Assembly (NCBI GenBank): GCA_021162885.1
Contig: JAGGXV010000017.1
Coordinates: forward strand, 1 to 35,422
From: a bacterium
Lineage (GTDB): Bacteria; Patescibacteriota; Minisyncoccia; Minisyncoccales; CG1-02-41-26
Length of the DNA stretch: 35,422 bases
Direction: 5' to 3'
Made by a program: the position numbers and the translations under genes. Positions 7,041-15,584 of this stretch are shown one piece after another; the first letter of the stretch is position 1; every line of letters starts with the position of its first letter. Under the pieces are notes generated by a model, which was not told the origin of the DNA, did not search any database, and saw nothing but the letters and a program-made list of their open reading frames with translations.

Positions 7041-7223
7041 ATGGCAAACGAAAAATCTCAACCTCAAGAAAGTCTTCGAGGGGGATTTGAAAGAAAAATG
7101 TTCAAAGGCAATTGGAAATGCGCTGACTGCGGAAAAGAAATTACTGAACTTCCATTCAAACCCGATCCTGACCGACCTATCTATTGTAGAGATTGCTGGG
7201 CTAAAAGAAGGGCCCGAAGATAA
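7041..7223 (+). CDS. CxxC zinc-ribbon protein (CxxC-x(17-18)-CxxC family)
   Basis: A 60-residue protein from ATG 7041; an earlier in-frame ATG at 6984 lies inside the leader hairpin and codes for an unrelated hydrophobic stretch. The motif WKCADCGKEITELPFKPD and then YCRDCW gives two CxxC pairs 18 residues apart, a treble-clef or ribbon zinc site, followed by a basic end (AKRRARR). Such proteins are very common in Parcubacteria and some other phyla; nucleic-acid binding is likely but unproven. It has its own promoter, a structured leader and a strong terminator, so it is a separate transcription unit. Confidence 0.8.
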   Translation: MANEKSQPQESLRGGFERKMFKGNWKCADCGKEITELPFKPDPDRPIYCRDCWAKRRARR

Positions 7224-7235
7224 AAATGAGGTTAA

Positions 7236-7262
7236 CAAAAACCCGCCTAGAGGCGGGTTTTT
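7236..7262 (+). terminator. Intrinsic terminator after the zinc-ribbon gene
   Basis: Stem aaaacccgcct/aggcgggtttt with a minimal loop, followed by T residues through 7262. A-tract on the left makes it potentially bidirectional. Confidence 0.85.
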
Positions 7263-7396
7263 GTGTCCAGCAAAACATTAATTAATGTGATAAACCAAAA
7301 AACATCCTGCTGATAAATTTGTTAAAAAGTTTGCCTTAACCTACTTATTTCCGATAAAAATACAAGGAAGTGGTCCCGGTAAATTTTTATTAAACT

Positions 7397-8428
7397 TCAG
7401 GCGGTTTTCGGAAGCCAAGATATTAAATTGCCTTTTATTTCAAATTTTCCCTCTAAAAATTTTTCAATTACCCAGATGTTGGTTTTACAATGATTGGTAA
7501 TCTCTGAAACCATAATTTGAGATTTTTTAGAACTCAAAGCCATAAAAGGTAAAATTTGGTCAGCCATATGTTTATCTAAAGGAGCATTTGATTTCCCCTC
7601 TTGAAGAAAATTTTTTGCTGTCTCTTTGCCGACTTCTTCTGCTGATTTACCTAATTTCCCTAAATTATCAACCCCGATAGTTGTGTTTTCGAAATGTCCC
7701 ACAAGATTAATCTGGCTTCCTGGAGATTGGGTTTTGTAATATTCTAGTCTTTCTTCGATTGGTAATTTAAATTTTCCTAAAACTTCCTTTACTCCAGCAA
7801 TCTGTCTTTCTGCTACTTTTTTCTCTTTTAAAAATTCTGAAGCACCAGAAATTATGGTGATTTTTTTCAAAGAGCCCCTCTCGGTTAGATTAAGGGGATT
7901 TAATTTTGTAGGATAAATCTTCATCTCAACTTCAGCTCCACCCTCGGGATAAAATCCCCTCTTTTTTATTTTAATATCAGCGACCTTTTTTTGGGTCATC
8001 TTTTCTAAAATTCTCAGAAAGACATATCGGAAGTAATCAATAGTTGGAGAGAAAAAAGTATCAGTTGCTCCTCCCCGGAAAGAAACTTTTACTGGGCTTG
8101 GAGCAAACAAACAAGGTAAAATTAAACTCTGCAAAATCAAACTGATGCTTCCAGCTGTTTCAATTTTTACTTGAATATCTTTTGCTTGAATTTTTTTGGG
8201 AGAAAACCAAATTTCTTCTGAACCCAATTCATCTCCTTTTAATTCTCCTTGGCAAAGTTCATTTAAAGCTCGAATTCCCAGAAGGTGTTGTGTCATCAAC
8301 CCTGGTTTAGGACGGCCTCGTCTAATATCAAAAACATGGCAGGGTTTTTGAGTTACTGTTGAAAGTGCCGTTGCTACTCGGAGGATAGCCCCACCTCCTT
8401 CATATTTTGAGCCATCGAGTTCAATCAT
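7397..8428 (-). CDS. rtcA: RNA 3'-terminal phosphate cyclase
   Basis: A 343-residue protein. RtcA catalyses ATP-dependent conversion of an RNA 3'-phosphate to a 2',3'-cyclic phosphate through a covalent histidine-AMP. The N terminus IELDGSKYEGGGAILR matches the family opening DGSxGEGGGQILR, with KY for xG and A for Q. The conserved RRGRPKPGLMTQHL block, GGA(T/E) loops, FYPEGGAEV, and the C-terminal HMADQILPFMAL with the nucleophilic histidine are all present. It stands alone on the minus strand with no rtcB or rtcR nearby. It is divergent from greA across a 69-nt gap. Confidence 0.92.
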   Translation of the reverse strand: MIELDGSKYEGGGAILRVATALSTVTQKPCHVFDIRRGRPKPGLMTQHLLGIRALNELCQGELKGDELGSEEIWFSPKKIQAKDIQVKIETAGSISLILQSLILPCLFAPSPVKVSFRGGATDTFFSPTIDYFRYVFLRILEKMTQKKVADIKIKKRGFYPEGGAEVEMKIYPTKLNPLNLTERGSLKKITIISGASEFLKEKKVAERQIAGVKEVLGKFKLPIEERLEYYKTQSPGSQINLVGHFENTTIGVDNLGKLGKSAEEVGKETAKNFLQEGKSNAPLDKHMADQILPFMALSSKKSQIMVSEITNHCKTNIWVIEKFLEGKFEIKGNLISWLPKTA

Positions 8429-8455
8429 TATTTTATCTTACCTTTACCATATCTA

Positions 8456-8483
8456 TTGACAAGGGGTCTGAAAGAGTTATGAT
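8456..8483 (+). promoter_or_regulatory. Sigma-70-type promoter for greA
   Basis: TTGACA at 8456-8461, 16-nt spacer, TATGAT at 8478-8483; the ATG is at 8498. A weak Shine-Dalgarno (ggag, 8484-8487) follows. Confidence 0.7.
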
Positions 8484-8497
8484 GGAGTGTAAAAAAT

Positions 8498-8962
8498 ATG
8501 TCAGACCAGAAATATTACTTAACTAAAGAAGGATTGAAAAAGATAAAAAGAGAATATAAGAAACTGTTAAAATTGAGGCAACTTAAATCAAAAAGAGAGG
8601 TTCCTCCGGTTTTGCATTCAGAAGAATTGAACACTGAATTTATCTCTTATCGAGACGACCTTGATTTTTTGGACTCAAGGATTGCCGAGTTAGAAAATAT
8701 TTTAAAAAATTATGAATTTATTAAACCTCCTCCCAGAAAAGAAAGAGACAAGATTCATCTGGGTGCCCAAGTTCAAGTTGAAGTAGATGGTCAAATTGAT
8801 GAATTCACCATTGTTGGAACTTTAGAAGCAAACCCTTCTTTAGGTAAAATTTCCAATGAATCCCCGGTTGGAAAAGCTCTTATGAACCGTAAAGTAGGAG
8901 AAGAAGTTGTTATTAGCTCTCCAGTAAGGGTAATTTATAAAATAAAAAAAATAATGTACTAA
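8498..8962 (+). CDS. greA: Transcription elongation factor GreA
   Basis: A 154-residue protein. The N-terminal coiled coil (residues 8-78) contains LTKEGLKKIKREYKKL and ends with RIAELENIL; the C-terminal FKBP-like domain has LGAQVQVEVDG, then NPSLGKISNESPVGKALMNRKVGEEVVI. GreA enters the RNA polymerase secondary channel and stimulates transcript cleavage in stalled complexes. The tip of the coiled coil reads YRDDLDFLDSRI, which keeps the acidic pair needed for cleavage. Its own promoter and terminator make it a single-gene unit. Confidence 0.92.
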   Translation: MSDQKYYLTKEGLKKIKREYKKLLKLRQLKSKREVPPVLHSEELNTEFISYRDDLDFLDSRIAELENILKNYEFIKPPPRKERDKIHLGAQVQVEVDGQIDEFTIVGTLEANPSLGKISNESPVGKALMNRKVGEEVVISSPVRVIYKIKKIMY

Positions 8963-8971
8963 CTTATTTCT

Positions 8972-8994
8972 AAAGAGGCTTGCCCTCTTTTTTT
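8972..8994 (+). terminator. Intrinsic terminator after greA
   Basis: aaagagg (8972-8978) pairs with cctcttt (8984-8990), followed by a T run to 8994. The next gene's ATG (8995) is the very next base, so that gene relies on read-through or an unseen promoter. Confidence 0.7.
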
Positions 8995-10290
8995 ATGCAA
9001 AATGTTATTAATTTTTTCATTGATATTGGGAAGCTAAAGAATAAAAAGCGGAGGGGATGGCTTTTGCACCAGATAGAAAAATCAGAGAGTACAGCCAGTC
9101 ATATCTTTAGGATGGCAATTTTAACCTGGATGTTAGGCAGGAAAAAGCGGTTTAACCTACAAAGGGCACTTAAGATGGCTTTAATCCATGATATTTGTGA
9201 GATATTTACCAGAGATGAAACGCCCTATGATCCTCTTTTACCAAAGCGTATTGATTCGCCTCAATCCCAGAAAACTGCCAAAAAAATTTTAGAAAAATGG
9301 CCAAAGTTTTCTCTCAGCCAAAAAAAGAGAAAGATTATTTTAAAACAAAAAAGAGAACGTTTGGCTTTAGAAAAGCTTATTTCAAAACTACCTTGCAATC
9401 TAAAAGAAGAAATAAGAAATCTTTGGATTGATTTTGAGAAAGGGCTTTCCAGAGAAGCAAGATTTACCAAACAAATAGATAAAGCCGAAAATCTTTTACA
9501 GGGATTAGAATATTGGGAGAAATATGGCAGGATTCAACGAGATCTTTGGATAAGATGGGCAAGAGAAATTTTTGATATCCCAGTATTAATAGAGTTTGAA
9601 CAAGCGATTGAAAAAAAGTTTGTCCAAAAGAAAACCAAAAGGAAAGGGGAGATAGACGAAATTTTAAATTTTCTGATAAAAATAGGAAAGTTAAAAGAAA
9701 TAATGAGGAAAGGAGCGATATTAATAAAAGCGAAGAATCCTGAGACAATCGCTGAACATAGCTTTAGAGTGGCGATTATGAGTTGGGTTTTAGCAGAAGA
9801 AAAAAGAACCAAACTTAATTTTGAAAAAATCCTTAAGATGGGTTTAATCCATGATATCTGCGAGGTATATACTGGCGATATAACTCTTTATGATAAAATC
9901 CTGCCGAAAGATGAAAAAGAATGGCCGGAATTGTTTGATAAATGGCCAAGATTCTCAAGGAGAGAAAAGAGGAAAATAGTCCAAAAAAAACAGAAACAGG
10001 AAAAAAAGGCATTAAGAAAACTTATCGCTAATTTACCTAAGGATTTAAAAGAGGAAGTAAAAGATCTTCAAGCTGAATATCAAGAGCTATCTTCAAAAGA
10101 AGCTCGGTTTGTTAAGCAAGTTAATAGAATAGAAACTCTTCTACAGGCTCTTGAATATGGCCGAGAGAGCAAACGTCCTCCCTATAAATCTTGGTGGATT
10201 GGTACGGCAGAAAAAGTAGATGACCCCCTCTTAATTAAATTTATGGCAGAACTGGAGAAGAAATTTTGCAAAAGAGGAGAACCTTCTTAA
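8995..10290 (+). CDS. Tandem HD-domain protein (two HDDC2/YfbR-like units)
   Basis: A 431-residue protein made of two copies of an HD hydrolase unit of about 200 residues. Copy 1 has TASHIF (H36), LIHDICE (H65-D66) and KQIDKAENLLQGLEY (D162); copy 2 has IAEHSF (H255), LIHDICE (H286-D287) and KQVNRIETLLQALEY. HDDC2/YfbR enzymes are 5'-deoxynucleotidases that use H, HD and a later D as metal ligands. In copy 2 the late Asp is Asn (N377), so that half may be inactive. The ATG at 8995 starts in the terminator T run and has no Shine-Dalgarno sequence. The gene ends 2 nt before the DUF72 start. Confidence 0.8.
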   Translation: MQNVINFFIDIGKLKNKKRRGWLLHQIEKSESTASHIFRMAILTWMLGRKKRFNLQRALKMALIHDICEIFTRDETPYDPLLPKRIDSPQSQKTAKKILEKWPKFSLSQKKRKIILKQKRERLALEKLISKLPCNLKEEIRNLWIDFEKGLSREARFTKQIDKAENLLQGLEYWEKYGRIQRDLWIRWAREIFDIPVLIEFEQAIEKKFVQKKTKRKGEIDEILNFLIKIGKLKEIMRKGAILIKAKNPETIAEHSFRVAIMSWVLAEEKRTKLNFEKILKMGLIHDICEVYTGDITLYDKILPKDEKEWPELFDKWPRFSRREKRKIVQKKQKQEKKALRKLIANLPKDLKEEVKDLQAEYQELSSKEARFVKQVNRIETLLQALEYGRESKRPPYKSWWIGTAEKVDDPLLIKFMAELEKKFCKRGEPS

Positions 10291-10292
10291 TT

Positions 10293-11051
10293 ATGAGCAA
10301 ACTTTTTATTGGCACTTCGGGTTGGATTTATGGACATTGGGATGGAATTTTTTATCCCAAAGATTTACCGTCAAAAGATAAATTAAAATATTTCTCAAAA
10401 CATTTCAAAACAACCGAAATAAATTATTCTTTTTATCATTTGCCTCGACCAACTACTTATCAAAATTGGCACAACCAAACTCCTGAAGATTTTGTATTTG
10501 CTGTTAAAACTTCAAGATTTATTACTCACATAAAAAGATTAAAAGGAGTAAAAAATGCTTGGAAAACTTTTTTAGAAAACGCCCTAAATTTGAAAGAAAA
10601 ATTAGGGCCTATTTTGTTTCAGTTCCCTCCGAGTTTTAAAGCAACCGAGGAAAATATCAAAAGACTAGAAAGTTTTTTAGATTTAATCACCCACTATAAA
10701 CTTCCACCTATAAACTATAAACTAAGATATGCTTTTGAGTTTCGCCACTACTCCTGGTGTGATGAAAAAATCTATAACTTATTAAAAAAACATCGGGTTG
10801 CTTGGGTGATTGCTGATTCCCCAAAATACCCGAGAGCCGATGTGATAACTGCCGATTTTGTTTATATAAGGATGCACGGTTCAAAAGTTCTATTTTCTTC
10901 AAAATATACCAAAAAGGAGCTTAGCTCTTTGGCAGAGAAAATAAAAAAATGGCAAAGAAAAGGAAAAGAGATTTATTGCTATTTCAACAATGATGCTTGC
11001 GGCTATGCGATTGAAAATGCCAGCGAACTCCTCAATTTTTTAGAAAGTTGA
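10293..11051 (+). CDS. DUF72 family protein
   Basis: A 252-residue protein from ATG 10293. It begins LFIGTSGWIYGHWDGIFYP and continues with FKTTEINYSFYHLP, FVFAVKTSRFITHIKRL, LGPILFQFPPSF, AFEFRHYSW and YIRMHGS, all standard DUF72 blocks. The fold is a TIM-barrel; the family's role is unknown. The stretch THYKLPPINYKL (about 10687-10725) is encoded by a ctataaa repeat array and appears to be extra relative to the family between SFLD and YAFEFRH. Confidence 0.88.
   Translation: MSKLFIGTSGWIYGHWDGIFYPKDLPSKDKLKYFSKHFKTTEINYSFYHLPRPTTYQNWHNQTPEDFVFAVKTSRFITHIKRLKGVKNAWKTFLENALNLKEKLGPILFQFPPSFKATEENIKRLESFLDLITHYKLPPINYKLRYAFEFRHYSWCDEKIYNLLKKHRVAWVIADSPKYPRADVITADFVYIRMHGSKVLFSSKYTKKELSSLAEKIKKWQRKGKEIYCYFNNDACGYAIENASELLNFLES
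10694..10728 (+). repeat. ctataaa heptamer array inside the DUF72 gene
   Basis: ctataaa at 10694, cttccac at 10701, ctataaa at 10708 and 10715, then ctaagat at 10722, all in one 7-nt register. Confidence 0.75.
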
Positions 11052-11056
11052 TTTTC

Positions 11057-11065
11057 TGCTATAAT
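11057..11065 (+). promoter_or_regulatory. Extended -10 promoter candidate
   Basis: TGC directly followed by TATAAT (11060-11065), the extended -10 form; no good -35. RNA would start about 8 nt before the ATG at 11080, close to leaderless. Confidence 0.4.
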
Positions 11066-11079
11066 ATAAAATTATAGTT

Positions 11080-12108
11080 ATGAAAAAAATCATAAAATTT
11101 CTGATTGCTCTCAGTATTGGTGTTTCTCTTTTTTGGTTTGTGATGAGAAGAGCTGGCTGGGAAAAATTGAATGAAGCTTTAACTTTATTTTTAAGTAGTA
11201 AGGGATTAATTATTGTCCTTTTAACTTTAATTATAGCAGCAATCAGTATTTTGAGATGGAAACTGATTTTAAGGGCACAAGGTTTGGACGCCAGGGTAAA
11301 AGATTTGGGAAAGTTGTGGTCGGTAGGGTTTGCTGTGAGTTATCTTAGTCCGGTTGCTCTTTTTGGGGGAGAGGCCTTCCGAATTTATCTAACCAAGAAA
11401 AAACTTAATTTCAGCTGGGAAAAAAGTGCTGCCTCGGTGGCTATCGACAAAATTTTGGACGGAACTTTATTTTTGATGTTTCTAATCGTGGGTATTTTGG
11501 CTTTTTTATTTTACGGCTATTTTCCTTCTCGGATGATGGCTTGGTTAGTAGCTTTAATAATTTTAGGACTTTCAGGACTTTCGTTGTTTTTCTATTTTAA
11601 AGCCATGAATAGAGAAAGTGTTTTGGAATGGTTTTTAAAACTTTTTGGAGTCCGCAAAGAGAAAATTAAAAATACCAAAAACGGAAAAATAATATTTGAT
11701 ACTGAAAAAGAAGTTATCCAGTTTTTCTCGCCAAAGAAAAAAGCTTTTTGGAAAGGATTAGGTTTAAGCTTTTTGAGATACTTTTTACTTTTTTTAAGAG
11801 CCGCCCTCTTAATTTTCTTTTTGAAAGAAGGAATTGAGGTGACAAGGGTTTTGGCCATTTATGGTTTTACTAATTTGGCTTTGCTTTTCCCTTTGCCAGC
11901 AGGTCTTGGAAGCTTGGAGGCAGCTTCAGCTTTCAGTTTCGGGACTTTAGGATTGGGTTTTGGCACCGGAACAATTTTCGGCATGGTTTGGCGGGGAGCC
12001 GATTTGTTTTTGTGTGCTATCGGGCTTGTCTTTTTGGTCAAATTCGGAGCTGACTTAGCCGAAGTTAAAATTTTACAATTTATTGACGGCCTAAAAAAAT
12101 TAAAATGA
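11080..12108 (+). CDS. Flippase-like integral membrane protein (UPF0104/LPG synthase TM domain)
   Basis: A 342-residue protein with about eight membrane helices. It matches the lysylphosphatidylglycerol synthase transmembrane family (UPF0104): AISILRWKLILRAQG, the core GFAVSYLSPVALFGGEAFRIYL, AASVAIDKILDGTLFL, and the late LFPLPAGLGSLEAASAF. In MprF this domain flips a modified lipid; stand-alone members often sit with glycosyltransferases. Here it overlaps the following MFS gene by 4 nt (ATGA), so the two are likely coupled. Confidence 0.85.
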   Translation: MKKIIKFLIALSIGVSLFWFVMRRAGWEKLNEALTLFLSSKGLIIVLLTLIIAAISILRWKLILRAQGLDARVKDLGKLWSVGFAVSYLSPVALFGGEAFRIYLTKKKLNFSWEKSAASVAIDKILDGTLFLMFLIVGILAFLFYGYFPSRMMAWLVALIILGLSGLSLFFYFKAMNRESVLEWFLKLFGVRKEKIKNTKNGKIIFDTEKEVIQFFSPKKKAFWKGLGLSFLRYFLLFLRAALLIFFLKEGIEVTRVLAIYGFTNLALLFPLPAGLGSLEAASAFSFGTLGLGFGTGTIFGMVWRGADLFLCAIGLVFLVKFGADLAEVKILQFIDGLKKLK

Positions 12109-12764
12109 AAATTCGTTTAACTCCCAACAAAGTTATAAAATTTTTAATCTTGAGTGATTTAACTTTTTGGACCGGTTGGGGTTTGATTTCTCCGATTTTC
12201 GCCATTTTTGTCGTTGATAAAATTGCTGGAGGAAGTGCTTTTGTGGTTGGAGTGGCTTCGGCTGTTTACTGGATTGTTAAATCTTTATTAAGAATTCCTA
12301 TAGGGATATTTTTAGATACTTGTCCTTCAGAGAGAGATGATTATTTCAGCTTAGTGGTCGGACTCTTCATTGCTGCTTTAGTCCCTTTTGGGTTTGTTTT
12401 TGCTAAAGTCCCTTTGCATATTTATATTTTGCAGGGAATTCATGGGTTTGGTTTGGCTATGTCGCTTTCTGGCTGGACAGCGATTTTTACTCGTCATATC
12501 GACAAAGGTAGAGAATCAACTGAGTGGGGTTTGGATGCTACCTCTATTGGTATTGGTACTGGGATTGCTGGAGCAGTTGGTGGTTGGGCAGTAACTAAAT
12601 TTGGTTTCACTCCGGTTTTTATTGTAGTAGGAGTTTTTGGTTTAATTGGAGTAGCTTTACTTTTTGGTTTAAGGCACGAGATAAAAGGAGTTTTTGATCA
12701 CAAACTTTTAGACCATGGATTATATTTTCACTTTAAAGATATTTTCCACCGCGATAGAAAATAA
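12105..12764 (+). CDS. Half-size MFS-like transporter
   Basis: A 219-residue protein with about six membrane helices: DLTFWTGWGLISPIFAIFVVD opens like helix 1 of an MFS protein, and GVASAVYWIVKSLLRIPIGIFLD resembles the helix 2-3 loop motif. Full MFS proteins have 12 helices, and this one ends after six with a basic tail (HFKDIFHRDRK). There is no downstream second half; PolX follows after 2 nt. It may be a native half-transporter that dimerises or a truncated gene; the clean stop and coupling favour a real gene. Confidence 0.65.
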   Translation: MKIRLTPNKVIKFLILSDLTFWTGWGLISPIFAIFVVDKIAGGSAFVVGVASAVYWIVKSLLRIPIGIFLDTCPSERDDYFSLVVGLFIAALVPFGFVFAKVPLHIYILQGIHGFGLAMSLSGWTAIFTRHIDKGRESTEWGLDATSIGIGTGIAGAVGGWAVTKFGFTPVFIVVGVFGLIGVALLFGLRHEIKGVFDHKLLDHGLYFHFKDIFHRDRK

Positions 12765-12766
12765 AT

Positions 12767-14503
12767 ATGCTTAACCAGGAAATTGCAAAGATACTTTATG
12801 AAATCGCTGATTTTTTGGAGATGGAAGGAGTGGCTTTTAAACCCTATGCTTATCAAAAAGCAGCTTTAGGATTGGAAACTCTTGGCGATGATATTAAGGA
12901 GATTTACAAAAAAGGAGGGGTCAAAGCGGTTGAGGAAATTCCTGGGGTTGGCAAAAGTATTGCTGAGAAAATTATCGAATACTTGGAAACTGGTAAAATC
13001 AAATATTATCAGGATTACAAAAAGAAATATCCAGTCAACATGGCTGAACTTACTTCAGTTGAAGGATTAGGGCCAAAGATGGTTAGGGATTTGTATAAAT
13101 ATCTGAAAATTAAAAATTTAAAAGATCTAGAAAAAGCGGCCAGAGCCGGCAGAATTAGAAACTTGCCAAATTTCGGTGAAACTACCGAGAAAAATATCTT
13201 ACAAGGAATTGAGTTTTTAAAAAGAAGTAAGGGAAGATTTCTTTTGGGAGATATTTTGCCGAGAGTCAGAGAGATTGAAAATAATTTGAAAAATCTAAAG
13301 GAAGTGGAAGAAATCAGTGTTTGTGGCTCGGTTAGACGAATGAAAGAGACAATTGGTGATGTTGATTTTTTGGTGGTCACTCAGAATCCAGAGAAAGTAA
13401 TGGACTTTTTTTGTTCTCTGTCAGGAATAGAGAAAATTTGGGGCAAAGGAATTACCAAATCTTCGATCCGATTGAAAGAAGGATTTGATGTTGATTTAAG
13501 AGTTGTCCCCAGAAAATCTTATGGGTCAGCTCTTCAGTATTTCACCGGAAGTAAAGAGCACAATATTCAAACCAGAAAAATTGCCATTGAGAAAGGGTTA
13601 AAACTTAATGAATATGGAGTTTTTAGAGGAGCTGAGCAAGTGGCTGGGAAAACCGAGAAAGAAGTTTACCAAGTTTTGGGAATGAAATGTCCTCCCCCAG
13701 AGATTAGAGAAAACCGGGGAGAGATTGAAGCCGCCTTGGAAGGAAAGCTGCCAAAATTAGTTGAATTAAAAGATATCAATGGCGATTTACATTGTCATAT
13801 TAAATGGAAAGGTCGTTGGGATGGGGGGGCGAATACAATTTCAGAAATGGCGGTAAAAGCAATGGAGAGGGGTTATGAATACATTGGTATTGCTTCCCAC
13901 ACTAAGTTTTTAAAAATCGAGCATGGCTTAGATGAGAGGCAATTAGAATTAAGAGATAAAGAAATTGATAAATTAAATAAAAAATTTGAAAGCCAGGGTC
14001 TGAAGTTTAGAATTTTAAAGGGCTGTGAAGCAAATATCTTGAATGATGGCTCGATTGATATAAAAAACGATGCCTTGAAAAAATTAGATTATGCAATCGC
14101 TGGAATTCATTCAAATTTTAAGATGGAAAAATCAAAAATGACAGAGCGAATTATTAAAGCTATGAAAAATCCTTATATTAAGATTATCTCTCACCCTACC
14201 GGAAGAATTTTAAAGAGAAGGGACGAATATCAGATTGATATTGAAAAAATTTTAAGAGCCGCCCGAGAAACAAAAACGATTTTGGAAGTAAACTCCTATC
14301 CCGAAAGATTAGACTTAAATGATGTTAACATCAAAAAAGCAATTGAACTTGGAATAAAATTGGTAATAAATACTGATTCTCACCACCAAGACCACCTGAG
14401 ATATATGGAATACGGAGTGGCCACCGCCAGAAGAGGTTGGGCAGAAAAAAAAGACATCATCAATACTCAATCTTTGGGAAAATTGTTAACGTTTTTTAAA
14501 TAA
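12767..14503 (+). CDS. polX: DNA polymerase X with PHP 3'-5' exonuclease
   Basis: A 578-residue protein of standard bacterial PolX length. N-terminal 8-kDa-like domain with helix-hairpin-helix motifs (VEEIPGVGKSIAEKI, SVEGLGPKMVRDLY). The nucleotidyltransferase site GSVRRMKETIGDVDFLVV has the two catalytic aspartates, and VDLRVV supplies the third. The C-terminal PHP domain has DLHCH, IASHTK, GCEANI, GIHSNF, ISHPTGR and NTDSHH. PolX fills short gaps in base-excision repair. The first PHP loop reads WKGRWDGGAN, longer than the usual WSDG. It starts 2 nt after the MFS gene. Confidence 0.93.
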   Translation: MLNQEIAKILYEIADFLEMEGVAFKPYAYQKAALGLETLGDDIKEIYKKGGVKAVEEIPGVGKSIAEKIIEYLETGKIKYYQDYKKKYPVNMAELTSVEGLGPKMVRDLYKYLKIKNLKDLEKAARAGRIRNLPNFGETTEKNILQGIEFLKRSKGRFLLGDILPRVREIENNLKNLKEVEEISVCGSVRRMKETIGDVDFLVVTQNPEKVMDFFCSLSGIEKIWGKGITKSSIRLKEGFDVDLRVVPRKSYGSALQYFTGSKEHNIQTRKIAIEKGLKLNEYGVFRGAEQVAGKTEKEVYQVLGMKCPPPEIRENRGEIEAALEGKLPKLVELKDINGDLHCHIKWKGRWDGGANTISEMAVKAMERGYEYIGIASHTKFLKIEHGLDERQLELRDKEIDKLNKKFESQGLKFRILKGCEANILNDGSIDIKNDALKKLDYAIAGIHSNFKMEKSKMTERIIKAMKNPYIKIISHPTGRILKRRDEYQIDIEKILRAARETKTILEVNSYPERLDLNDVNIKKAIELGIKLVINTDSHHQDHLRYMEYGVATARRGWAEKKDIINTQSLGKLLTFFK

Positions 14504-14507
14504 AATT

Positions 14508-14690
14508 ATGGTTATTTCCTATCAAGCAATTTTTCTCAGAAAAGTTTCCACCTTCTTGAGTTTGATGATTATTATTGTCTTGGCTACAATTGTTGGAGCA
14601 ATTATCATTCAACAAGCCAAAAATTTGAGTGCTCTCCAAGAACCTTTACCTCTTTATATTTCTACTTCTACTTCTCGATTTTTAGAATAA
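14508..14690 (+). CDS. Small membrane protein
   Basis: A 60-residue hypothetical with one hydrophobic helix at about residues 15-34 and a polar end containing STSTS. It begins 4 nt after polX and shares its strand. No family recognised. Confidence 0.5.
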   Translation: MVISYQAIFLRKVSTFLSLMIIIVLATIVGAIIIQQAKNLSALQEPLPLYISTSTSRFLE

Positions 14691-14702
14691 AATTAATCTA
14701 AA

Positions 14703-14822
14703 ATGATTGAACCCAAAGAGAAACAAAAACAAATTAAGAAATCAAACCAATTTATTTGGATTATTTTGGGAATAGTTGGAATTTTGCTTATCTGGCTTTT
14801 GTCATCTTGGTTGTATAAATAA
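14703..14822 (+). CDS. 39-residue single-helix membrane protein
   Basis: ATG 14703 to TAA 14822. A Lys/Gln-rich head (KEKQKQIKK) is followed by one hydrophobic helix (residues 17-37). It lies 12 nt after the previous small membrane protein. Hypothetical; the clear charged-then-hydrophobic design supports a real tail-anchored peptide, but it is too short to be sure. Confidence 0.45.
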   Translation: MIEPKEKQKQIKKSNQFIWIILGIVGILLIWLLSSWLYK

Positions 14823-14869
14823 AATTAATTTTTTTAACTTAACTGAGCCGCCAGAGGCGGCGAAGGAAC

Positions 14870-15301
14870 ATGCCTATAGAAAAGTCAGCTGGAGCGATTG
14901 TCTTTTGTAGAAAGAAAGGTAAAATTTATTACCTTCTTTTACATTACGAAATGGGCCATTGGGGTTTTCCAAAAGGCCATATTGAAAAAGGAGAGACAAT
15001 CGAAGAAACTGCCCGAAGAGAAGTTGAAGAAGAGACAGGAATAAAAGATATTAAATTCGTTAAAAGATTTAAAGAGTGGATTAAATATTTTTATAAAAGA
15101 GAGGGAAAAAACATTTTCAAAATTGTTACTTATCTTTTAGCCGAAACTCACCAAAAAGAAGTGAAAATATCTTGGGAACATATAGGTTTTAAATGGCTTC
15201 CTTATAAAGAAGCGCTGGAACAATTAACTTTCAAAAATGCCAAAGAAATTTTAAAAAAAGCAAATGACTACTTGAAATTAGAAACAGAAAATGAAAAGTG
15301 A
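14870..15301 (+). CDS. NUDIX hydrolase, Ap4A-hydrolase-like
   Basis: A 143-residue protein. The NUDIX box is complete: GHIEKGETIEETARREVEEETG. The lead-in SAGAIVFC and WGFPKGHIEKG resemble asymmetric diadenosine tetraphosphatases (NUDT2/MutT-like). It likely cleaves a nucleoside diphosphate-linked compound; the exact substrate is open. The leader has a weak Shine-Dalgarno (aagga, 14863) and a small gccgcc/ggcggc hairpin at about 14848-14861. The 3' end overlaps the next gene by 11 nt. Confidence 0.85.
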   Translation: MPIEKSAGAIVFCRKKGKIYYLLLHYEMGHWGFPKGHIEKGETIEETARREVEEETGIKDIKFVKRFKEWIKYFYKREGKNIFKIVTYLLAETHQKEVKISWEHIGFKWLPYKEALEQLTFKNAKEILKKANDYLKLETENEK

Positions 15302-15584
15302 AAAATTACAATTCAAAATCAAAAATTTTAAAGATCGAGTTTACAAAATTGTAAAACAAATTTCGCCAGGTAATACGATGACCTACAAAGAAGTAGCTGA
15401 AAGAGCAGGGAGACCGAGAGCTTGGAGGGCAGTTGGAAATATTTTAGCTAAAAATAAAAACCCAAAGATTCCTTGTCATCGGGTAATAAGAGCCAATGGA
15501 AAAGTTGGTGGATATAACAGGGGGATGAAAAAGAAAATTGCTTTATTGAAGAAAGAGAAAGTTAAAACAAACATTTTAGATTAG
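15291..15584 (+). CDS. O6-alkylguanine-DNA alkyltransferase-like protein (MGMT domain only)
   Basis: A 97-residue protein consisting only of the C-terminal MGMT DNA-binding/active-site domain: YKIVKQISPGNTMTYKEVAERAGRPRAWRAVGNILAKN, then the PCHRVI box with the alkyl-acceptor cysteine, then NGKVGGYNRG. Because the PCHR cysteine is kept, it may be an active alkyltransferase, unlike ATL proteins, which have Trp there. The short Phe-Lys-rich N terminus (QFKIKNFK) is encoded by repeat-like DNA. It overlaps the NUDIX gene; both deal with damaged nucleotides or DNA. Confidence 0.85.
   Translation: MKSEKLQFKIKNFKDRVYKIVKQISPGNTMTYKEVAERAGRPRAWRAVGNILAKNKNPKIPCHRVIRANGKVGGYNRGMKKKIALLKKEKVKTNILD

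Noticed and set aside
12105-12764. MFS gene called as a pseudogene
   Set aside because: Tight coupling on both sides and a clean basic C terminus favour an intact short gene, so it was listed as a CDS.
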